DNA from: Bacteroidota bacterium | GTDB lineage: Bacteria; Bacteroidota; Bacteroidia; Flavobacteriales_F; PHOS-HE28 | Assembly: GCA_023430325.1 (NCBI GenBank) | Contig: JAEZAU010000079.1 | Location: 1-17,595 of the forward strand | Length of the DNA: 17,595 nt | Direction: 5' to 3' | Part shown: positions 7,357 through 13,007 of the stretch, in pieces | Numbering within the stretch: position 1 is the stretch's first letter | Layout: every line of letters starts with the position of its first letter | The notes under the pieces: model-generated | Told to the model about the DNA's origin: nothing | The model's database searches: none | Seen by the model: the letters and a program-made list of their open reading frames with translations, nothing else | Position numbers and translations under genes: made by a program

Positions 7357-8320
7357 CGAACTTCTGTCTTCGGATGATCCCTTCCTGCGACCGCAATTCC
7401 ACCACGTATATACCGGATGGCAGCGCCTTTACATCGATCCGATCGGGTTCGTTGGTGGTGCGTGTCCCACCATCGAAAGACACTCTTCCAGCGGCATCGA
7501 GGATGCGTAAAGTGGACGCACCTTCGAACGGTGACCGTACGACCAGCACCTCATGAGCAGGGTTCGGATAGAGTTCCAGCGGTGAAGACGATGCACTCTC
7601 CCCCACACCGAGTTCCGTAGTAGTGAACGGTATGCGAATCTTCACCACACCTCCAGCAGGATGATACCGGACAACCGGGTAAAGTACATTATCGGCCTGT
7701 GTCCAGAAGTAAGCGGTATCCTTGAACGAATTGCCAAAACCTGTATAGATCGTACGCCATAGGACAAGGTTGTCCATGATCTGGTCCTGTACCTGAACTG
7801 TTCCGGTGCCCATGATCACCCAATCATCGGTATCGCCCGGGCCGCCAGGACAATCGTAAACATGCTGGACCCCTGAACCCATGACCATCGGATATTCCAT
7901 GATCAGGAAGGGATCGGGGCAGAACGGAATGAATTGAGGCCCGCCCCCATCCACAAAAACACCCCCAAGCAAACGCAGTTCAAAAGGCGAATTGTTGAAG
8001 TACTGGTAATGCGTACTGCCGAAGATATCGGTGTATCTGGCCACGACGTTCGCTGTGGGGTAAGTGGAGAAATACGGTGTGCCGCTCGCTGGTTCAAAAT
8101 ACCAGAGTTCCTGTTGCGGTACGGGACTTCTCCAATCGGAAAGATCCCAAAGTATACCGGTACCTGATGTTTGAAGCTCGAGGCGTGGCACACTATCGGT
8201 CTCATGTACCTCATATTCGCGTGAGATGTGCGGAGGTACGGCCGTTGTTGAGGTATAGGGTAACTGCGCTGGAAGTACGGACGGTCCCATCGCCAGAAGA
8301 GCAAGTAGTGGTCTGGTCAT
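7346..8320 (-). CDS. Secreted protein with T9SS type A sorting domain
   Basis: The 324-residue product has a signal peptide (about 1-18, ending LPAQ), a middle region of about 220 residues with no family I recognise, and a C-terminal T9SS sorting domain (about 248-324). That domain begins LELYPNPAHEVLVV, has LRILDAAGRV in the middle and ends SGIYVVELRSQEGIIRRQKF. Such domains direct proteins through the type IX secretion system of Bacteroidota, after which the domain is usually cut off and the protein is anchored or released. The middle is rich in aromatics, Gly and Pro with few cysteines (134, 157), suggesting a beta-rich surface protein. Its 3' end overlaps miaA by 11 nt tail to tail. Confidence 0.85.
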   Translation of the reverse strand: MTRPLLALLAMGPSVLPAQLPYTSTTAVPPHISREYEVHETDSVPRLELQTSGTGILWDLSDWRSPVPQQELWYFEPASGTPYFSTYPTANVVARYTDIFGSTHYQYFNNSPFELRLLGGVFVDGGGPQFIPFCPDPFLIMEYPMVMGSGVQHVYDCPGGPGDTDDWVIMGTGTVQVQDQIMDNLVLWRTIYTGFGNSFKDTAYFWTQADNVLYPVVRYHPAGGVVKIRIPFTTTELGVGESASSSPLELYPNPAHEVLVVRSPFEGASTLRILDAAGRVSFDGGTRTTNEPDRIDVKALPSGIYVVELRSQEGIIRRQKFVKN

Positions 8321-8469
8321 GATAGCCTGTTTGGTGCTTGCGATCCGTTGATCAAGTATAGCGCGTCAGCAATGCTTGTACCGCACATTAGGTATCAGCA
8401 AGAGGCTGTAGCTCGGTCAAGTGCTGCCTCATTGCGCCTTGTACGTACATTATAAAATATGAACACCTG

Positions 8470-8497
8470 CCGGTGGGGAATATTGACCCCATTCCGG
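8470..8497. promoter_or_regulatory. Imperfect inverted repeat upstream of the cupredoxin gene
   Basis: CCGG-TGGGG and CCCCA-TT-CCGG face each other across an 8-nt AT-rich centre (AATATTGA), with a 2-nt bulge in the right arm. It lies about 70 nt before the cupredoxin start, in the 247-nt divergent gap shared with the T9SS cargo gene. Its size suits an operator or a 5' leader hairpin. No known factor is assigned. Confidence 0.35.
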
Positions 8498-8567
8498 AAA
8501 TTTCGAACATTCCGATCGCCAGCCAACGAATGGTGGCTTTGACACGTCCTTCATCCAAAAGACGATC

Positions 8568-9152
8568 ATGGAAAGATTGTACGCGATCGCGCTGGCCGTA
8601 ACAGCGCTCGGTGCCACCGCCCAGGTGACCATTACCACTACGAACGATCTGAACTTCACCCCTGCAACGGTCACCATCCAACTCGGGGAAGCTGTGCAAT
8701 TCAATGTCAGCGGGATCCACACCGCTACACAGGTCTCTGAAACAACTTGGAACGCGAACGGGAATACCATGCTTCCCGGTGGATTTCACTTTACTGCTGG
8801 CACACACATGTACACACCTACGGAGATAGGTACCATCTACTTCGTGTGCCAGCCACATTCGGGTATGGGCATGAAGGGGACCATCGTAGTGGAGACCAAC
8901 ACCTCCGTCACCGATCATAGCGCTGTACCCTTCCGTCTATATCCCAATCCGGCCAATAATGAGATCAATGTTGAAGGCGCTGGCGTCACGGAACTGGTGA
9001 TCGTGGATGTGCAGGGGCGCGAGGTGTTGAAGACCATGTTGAAGATGAACGACCGGATCGATGTTTCAACTCTTCCCGAAGGAAACTACACGACCATCAT
9101 TCGCAACGAAGGGAACGTGGTGGCCACACAACGTCTCTCCATCGTACGGTGA
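8568..9152 (+). CDS. Secreted cupredoxin (plastocyanin/azurin-like) with T9SS sorting domain
   Basis: The 194-residue product has a signal peptide (1-18, ending ATAQ), a cupredoxin domain (about 20-108) and a T9SS type A sorting domain (about 121-194, opening FRLYPNPANNEINV). The blue-copper ligands are all visible: His51, Cys94, His97 and Met102, in YFVCQPHSGMGMKG, with the C-x2-H-x4-M spacing of plastocyanins. It should therefore bind a type 1 copper and carry electrons, but outside the cell or on its surface rather than in the periplasm. No reductase or oxidase partner is adjacent; the haem lipoprotein at 1371 is the only other redox carrier in the window. A strong terminator begins 20 nt after the stop, so it is transcribed alone. 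Confidence 0.88.
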   Translation: MERLYAIALAVTALGATAQVTITTTNDLNFTPATVTIQLGEAVQFNVSGIHTATQVSETTWNANGNTMLPGGFHFTAGTHMYTPTEIGTIYFVCQPHSGMGMKGTIVVETNTSVTDHSAVPFRLYPNPANNEINVEGAGVTELVIVDVQGREVLKTMLKMNDRIDVSTLPEGNYTTIIRNEGNVVATQRLSIVR

Positions 9153-9172
9153 GCACTCATAGCTGAAGTGAA

Positions 9173-9203
9173 GAAGGCGCCCCAATGGGCGCCTTCTCAT
9201 TTT
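9173..9203 (+). terminator. Rho-independent terminator after the cupredoxin gene
   Basis: A perfect 10-bp stem, GAAGGCGCCC (9173-9182) with GGGCGCCTTC (9187-9196), has a 4-nt loop and is followed by TCATTTT. It lies 20 nt after the cupredoxin stop. It also lies 16 nt beyond the stop of the convergent response regulator and could serve both, although the minus-strand T tract is weak. Confidence 0.85.
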
Positions 9204-9219
9204 GGAACGATCGGTTGGA

Positions 9220-9708
9220 TCAGGAGAGCAGCCTTTGCCTCAGCGCGAACTCCAGTTGTTGGTTCGCATCGATCAACTGTTGCGTATGGTCGGAACGTTC
9301 GCGTTCCTTCATATGATCCAGGAATCCCTTTCGGATGGAGAACATCACCTGATGATGGTCCCATGGCTTCTGCAAGTATTGACTGACACCACCGAGGTTG
9401 ATGGCATCGATGACCGCCTGTATATCGCTGTAGCCGGTCATGATCATCCGTTGCACCAGAGGATACTTTTCCTTCACCTGGCGTAACACTTCACTGCCCT
9501 GCATGCCTGGTAGACGCTGGTCGGCAATGAGCACATGCACCTCCTCCCGGCTCAGATGGTCCCATACCTGGGCGGCATCTGCGGCAAGCAGGATGCGTAG
9601 TTCTTTGCGAAAGGAGGAGAGGAATGCCTGCCGGTTCGCAGCATCATCATCCAGGTAAATGACAGTTGGTACCACGTGTTGTGCTGGTTGAAGGAACATC
9701 TCTCCCAT
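9220..9708 (-). CDS. Stand-alone response regulator (receiver domain plus coiled-coil tail)
   Basis: With the ATG at 9706-9708 the product has 162 residues. Residues 14-130 form a CheY-like receiver: acidic pocket YLDDD (Asp20-22), phosphoacceptor Asp63 in IADQRLPGMQG, Thr91 in MTGYSD and Lys114 in QKPWD. The tail (about 125-162) is charged and Gln-rich, probably coiled coil, with no output domain, so it should act by protein contact or as a phosphate relay. The receiver closely resembles the one at the N-terminus of the kinase at 15125, including VHV..ADxRxPGM, TGYxD and KPWD. The gene is divergent from the ThiF-nitroreductase cluster. A longer frame reaching 9843 is rejected because the extra 45 residues look non-coding; ATG 9699, directly after GGGAGAG, is an alternative start. 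Confidence 0.85.
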   Translation of the reverse strand: MGEMFLQPAQHVVPTVIYLDDDAANRQAFLSSFRKELRILLAADAAQVWDHLSREEVHVLIADQRLPGMQGSEVLRQVKEKYPLVQRMIMTGYSDIQAVIDAINLGGVSQYLQKPWDHHQVMFSIRKGFLDHMKERERSDHTQQLIDANQQLEFALRQRLLS

Positions 9709-9775
9709 GACGATAAGCTTCTGATCGATGCTTTTTACGGCCTCCCGGTGAGAAGAGTTACACCCCTTGACGCTG

Positions 9776-9812
9776 GGCCTGGAATTGGCCGAATTGAGGC
9801 CAAAGGGAGCCC
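9776..9812. promoter_or_regulatory. Phased GGCC repeats in a divergent promoter region
   Basis: GGCC occurs at 9776, 9787 and 9798, exactly 11 bp apart, with AATT in both spacers, and a related GCCC follows at 9809. The last two GGCC units also form an inverted repeat (TTGGCC, 7-nt loop, GGCCAA; 9785-9803). The array lies between the response regulator and the ThiF-nitroreductase operon. Spacing of one helical turn is what a protein bound along one face of DNA would need. No factor is known. Confidence 0.35.
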
Positions 9813-9846
9813 AAGTGATAATAAGTACCGACCAAATGACCATCCG

Positions 9847-9880
9847 TTTGCTTTTGTGAACTTTTATTTCTTCATTTTTG
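9847..9880 (+). promoter_or_regulatory. Candidate promoter of the ThiF-nitroreductase operon
   Basis: TTTG at 9847-9850 and CATTTTTG at 9873-9880 are 22 nt apart and fit the Bacteroidota -33/-7 pattern with one mismatch (C for T in TAnnTTTG). The -7 element ends 28 nt before the ATG at 9909. The surrounding stretch is clearly more AT-rich than its flanks, as expected of a promoter. Confidence 0.35.
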
Positions 9881-9908
9881 CCTTCATGAACCTACCAGTG
9901 AAGCATTG

Positions 9909-12224
9909 ATGGAGGAGTTGGAACGGAAGGGATCATCAGCCATGGACCATGAGCCTAGGCTATTTCGTTTGCCTGCCGATCGTAGCGCCTTGCAGGAATT
10001 GCTGCGTACATGGCCACAACTGCAAGTGTTCGATGAACTGATAGGCCAGCTACAGGAACTGGTGAAGTCCTTGAACCCTTCGTTGAAGTTCACCAAGGAA
10101 GAACTTCGCCACGCGGCCATGGCCCATGTAGGTGACAGAGCCATGGAAGAATATGGCGTATGGGTCCATTATCCGTGGAGCCACCGCTTGGTACATCTCC
10201 TTGATGAGAAGGAATTCTCGCTTGTACGCACCGATCGCAACCGCAATAAGATCACCCGTGAAGAACAAGCACTACTTGCGACCAAGAGGGTCGGCGTCAT
10301 CGGCCTGAGCGTTGGCCAGAGCGTGAGCCTTACCATGGCCTTGGAACGGTGTTTCGGTGAGATCAGGCTTGCCGATCATGACATTCTTGAGCTGAGCAAC
10401 CTCAACCGCATTCGAAGTGGGGTGCATAATCTGGGCCTCAACAAGGTCATCAACGTTGCCCGTGAGATCGCCGAGATAGATCCCTTCCTAAAAGTGGTAC
10501 CGTTCACTGAAGGAATTTCCCAAGGGAACATCGACCGATTCTTCACTGAAGGGGGTAAGCTGGATATGTTGGTGGAAGAATGTGATAGTGTTGACGTAAA
10601 GATCATCGCAAGGCAGAAGGCGAAGGAGTTGAAGGTACCTGTGATCATGGAGACCAGCGATCGCGGAATGCTGGATGTGGAACGGTTCGACCTGGAGTCC
10701 GAACGCCCGATCCTCCATGGCTTCGTGGATCATCTGGACCTTTCACTCGCGGCAAAGGCAAGAACGAACGAAGAGAAAATGCCTTTCGTGCTCCCGATCA
10801 TCGGCCTTGAGACCATGAGCGTTCGCATGAAGGCCAGTATGCTGGAGATCGAGAACAGCGTTAGCACCTGGCCGCAATTGGCGAGCGCGGTGGCCCTTGG
10901 CGGATCTATCGCCACCCATGTCGCTCGCAGGATCCTTCTTGGACATGAGATACAGAGTGGCCGATGGTGGATGGATGTGGATGAGATCATCGGTGTGCAA
11001 GAGAAGATCCCGGGTCAGGAACTGTCCTCCATCGAGATCCCGGAAATGGATCTGGATGATGCCTCTGTTCATCAAGGCCTTAAAAGATCCGTCGCCGGAT
11101 CCGTCATTTCCAGGGAACTGGCTGCCGAGCTTGCTTTGGCGGGTTCCACCGCGCCTTCAGGAGGAAATTGCCAGCCATGGCGGTTCATCCATAAGGAAGA
11201 TCACCTATTGATCTGCCTTGACAGGGAGCGTGCAAAAAGCTCATTGGACCCTGGTGGCCGATATGCATTCCTGGCCTTGGGTGCCGCCGCCGAAACAATG
11301 GTCTTGAAGGCCCATGAACTCGGTTGGTCCGCACAGATCGAATTCACCTCTGATACATTGGACAAGGATATGGTGGCCGTTCTTCGCATCACAGGGAGAA
11401 CGCAACCGGATCCATATGAACTATCGCTCGCCTCTGCGATCGAACTGCGTTGCACCAACCGAAGACCATCGATCGAGACGAAAGTCCCACCGTCCGAGGT
11501 GGAGAAACTTCAGCGCTCCTTCCAGGGTCACTTCAGTGATGTTCATTGTGATATCGTCACCGATACCGACACCATAAATTCGATCGCAGACCTTTGCGGC
11601 CAGGCTGAGAGAATACGGTTCTTGAACAGGACTTGTCACTATGACATGTTCATTCGTGAAATGCGGTGGAACGCGGAGCAGGTGAATGGAACAAAGGATG
11701 GCATCGATATAGAGACATTGGAACTCAGCCTTACCGATAAGGCCGGTCTTCGCGTGGCTGCCGATCCGAAGGCGATGTCATTGTTGAGGAACTGGGGAGC
11801 GGGAAGGGCTATGCACAAGATCAGCTCAAAGACAGTTCGCTCATCTTCGGCATTGGCCGTTCTTTCGGTCCCTTCGCTCGATCTGCATCACGCGTTCATG
11901 GCTGGCCGCGCGTTGCAACGTTTCTGGTTGAGCGCTACGTTATTGGATATGCTCGTACATCCCGTTGGTGCGCCCATCTTCATGGGCATTCATGGTCTGT
12001 GGGACAAGCAAGGGATCTTATCCCGGCAGGAGCATGAAGGTGCCGCCCATATACTTGCCCAATTGAAGGCCATTTTGGGATCCAGGGACAAACAACCTTT
12101 CTTCATGGTACGAATGGGAAAGGCAGCTCCTCCTTCCGCGAGAAGTTTGAGAAGACCTCTTGGGAATTATTATACATCCATTTCTGAAAAGCAGTCCGCT
12201 GCGATCCACACCAAACCGCACTGA
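9909..12224 (+). CDS. ThiF/E1-like adenylyltransferase fused to a nitroreductase domain (Rv1355c/MoeY-like)
   Basis: The 771-residue product (ATG 9909) has three parts. Residues 16-120 form a helical lead-in with VHYPWSHRLVHLL and TDRNRNKITREEQ. Residues about 125-370 are a ThiF/MoeB/E1-like Rossmann domain: glycine loop GVIGLSVG (129-136), LADHDILELSNLNRIR with Asp156, Asp158 and Arg167, Lys179 in LGLNK, and Asp226/Asp229 in EECDSVDVK. These would bind ATP and adenylate a carboxylate. Residues about 394-745 are a nitroreductase-like FMN domain with APSGGNCQPWRF (415-426) and RCTNRRP (514-520). The same order occurs in mycobacterial Rv1355c (MoeY), whose role is unproven. The ThiF part lacks the CxxC zinc motifs; its only cysteines are 148 and 225. 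It starts a cluster with an acyltransferase and two kinases. Substrate unknown. Confidence 0.85.
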   Translation: MEELERKGSSAMDHEPRLFRLPADRSALQELLRTWPQLQVFDELIGQLQELVKSLNPSLKFTKEELRHAAMAHVGDRAMEEYGVWVHYPWSHRLVHLLDEKEFSLVRTDRNRNKITREEQALLATKRVGVIGLSVGQSVSLTMALERCFGEIRLADHDILELSNLNRIRSGVHNLGLNKVINVAREIAEIDPFLKVVPFTEGISQGNIDRFFTEGGKLDMLVEECDSVDVKIIARQKAKELKVPVIMETSDRGMLDVERFDLESERPILHGFVDHLDLSLAAKARTNEEKMPFVLPIIGLETMSVRMKASMLEIENSVSTWPQLASAVALGGSIATHVARRILLGHEIQSGRWWMDVDEIIGVQEKIPGQELSSIEIPEMDLDDASVHQGLKRSVAGSVISRELAAELALAGSTAPSGGNCQPWRFIHKEDHLLICLDRERAKSSLDPGGRYAFLALGAAAETMVLKAHELGWSAQIEFTSDTLDKDMVAVLRITGRTQPDPYELSLASAIELRCTNRRPSIETKVPPSEVEKLQRSFQGHFSDVHCDIVTDTDTINSIADLCGQAERIRFLNRTCHYDMFIREMRWNAEQVNGTKDGIDIETLELSLTDKAGLRVAADPKAMSLLRNWGAGRAMHKISSKTVRSSSALAVLSVPSLDLHHAFMAGRALQRFWLSATLLDMLVHPVGAPIFMGIHGLWDKQGILSRQEHEGAAHILAQLKAILGSRDKQPFFMVRMGKAAPPSARSLRRPLGNYYTSISEKQSAAIHTKPH

Positions 12225-12225
12225 G

Positions 12226-12963
12226 ATGGAAATTGAAAAGATCACCATCAAGGCCTTTAAAGCCGTGGATGACCCTGATGCATGTAAGGAGTATGTGCAT
12301 GAACACGTAAAAGTATTGGAGGATATTGGCGTCTTTTCAGCATTGAAGCCGGATCTATCGTGGATCGAAGATCCAAATGTGATCGTTATCACGGCCCGCC
12401 ATGAACACCTGGGGCTGGTCGCTGGGATAAGATTGCATGTAGCTTCCTTCGGCCATGAACTTCCAATGCAAAAACAGCTTTCAAAACTCGACAACAGGAT
12501 CTCTGCTTATCTGGGGGATCTATTGCCTGACGGTAATGGAGAGATCTGTGGCTTATGGAATGCACATCGTTTTGCCGGACGGGGAGTTCCCATGCTGTTG
12601 ATGGAGACTGCTGTGGCTATCGCGAATCAGGTCGGGCTCACTTCCATGGTCACCTTTATAGCAGAGTACGTTGCGCCTTATGCCGCTCAAAGTGGATTCA
12701 AATTGATGGATCAACTCCAGAACGGCGGCATATTCGTTTATCCCATTCCAACTATCAAGTCCCATGCAATGGTATTGAGTGACGCGCTCTCCATGTGTTC
12801 GGCGGATACGCTCCATCGCCAACGTATTCTAAGTCTTCGATTGCGTCCTCACCAGAAACGCTCTGAATGTCCCAAGGACGTTCTACTCGAGGTGGAGTAT
12901 GAACTCCTGGAGCAGGCACCATCAACTGATGAGGTTGCCGGTAGGAAGGTGCAGGCGGCCTAG
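12226..12963 (+). CDS. GNAT-fold acyltransferase, possibly N-acyl amino acid synthase-like
   Basis: The 245-residue product is read as a GNAT acyltransferase from its central region. VIVITARHEHLGLVAGIRL (52-70) fits strands 2-3 with the turn between them. EICGLWNAHRFAGRGVPMLL (106-125) contains RFAGRG (115-120), the RxxGxG pyrophosphate loop that binds acyl-CoA or acyl carrier protein. TFIAEYVAPYAAQSGFKLM (143-161) fits motif B. Size and the long N-terminal segment resemble the autoinducer-synthase/FeeM branch more than small acetyltransferases, but this is an inference. The ATG comes 1 nt after the stop of the ThiF-nitroreductase gene, so translation is probably coupled and both enzymes are made together. 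The start at 12160 in the same frame is rejected because it lies inside the upstream gene. Acyl donor and acceptor are unknown. Confidence 0.62.
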   Translation: MEIEKITIKAFKAVDDPDACKEYVHEHVKVLEDIGVFSALKPDLSWIEDPNVIVITARHEHLGLVAGIRLHVASFGHELPMQKQLSKLDNRISAYLGDLLPDGNGEICGLWNAHRFAGRGVPMLLMETAVAIANQVGLTSMVTFIAEYVAPYAAQSGFKLMDQLQNGGIFVYPIPTIKSHAMVLSDALSMCSADTLHRQRILSLRLRPHQKRSECPKDVLLEVEYELLEQAPSTDEVAGRKVQAA

Positions 12964-12977
12964 GACATAACATTTTA

Positions 12978-13007
12978 ACGCATGCTCCGTAAAAACGGCC
13001 CATGCGT
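12978..13007 (+). promoter_or_regulatory. Hairpin enclosing the start codon of the 7TMR-DISM kinase
   Basis: ACGCATG (12978-12984) pairs perfectly with CATGCGT (13001-13007). Inside, CCGT (12987-12990) pairs with ACGG (12995-12998) around an AAAA loop, leaving a 2x2 internal loop. The start codon ATG (13002-13004) is inside the outer stem. It occupies most of the 38-nt gap between the acyltransferase and kinase genes. It has no T tract, so a terminator is unlikely; translational control or a DNA operator is possible. Confidence 0.5.

Noticed and set aside
9709..9843. N-terminal extension of the response regulator
   Set aside because: The extra 45 residues have no receiver-like pattern and would cover the AT-rich divergent promoter region; the receiver fold begins just after the ATG at 9708.
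12160..12225. Earlier start for the acyltransferase
   Set aside because: It would overlap 65 nt of the ThiF-nitroreductase gene and adds a peptide with no GNAT similarity; ATG 12226 gives the normal coupled arrangement.
9909..12963. CBASS-like or other anti-phage E1 system
   Set aside because: There is no nucleotidyltransferase (CD-NTase), E2-like, JAB peptidase or effector gene nearby, and the ThiF part is fused to a nitroreductase instead.
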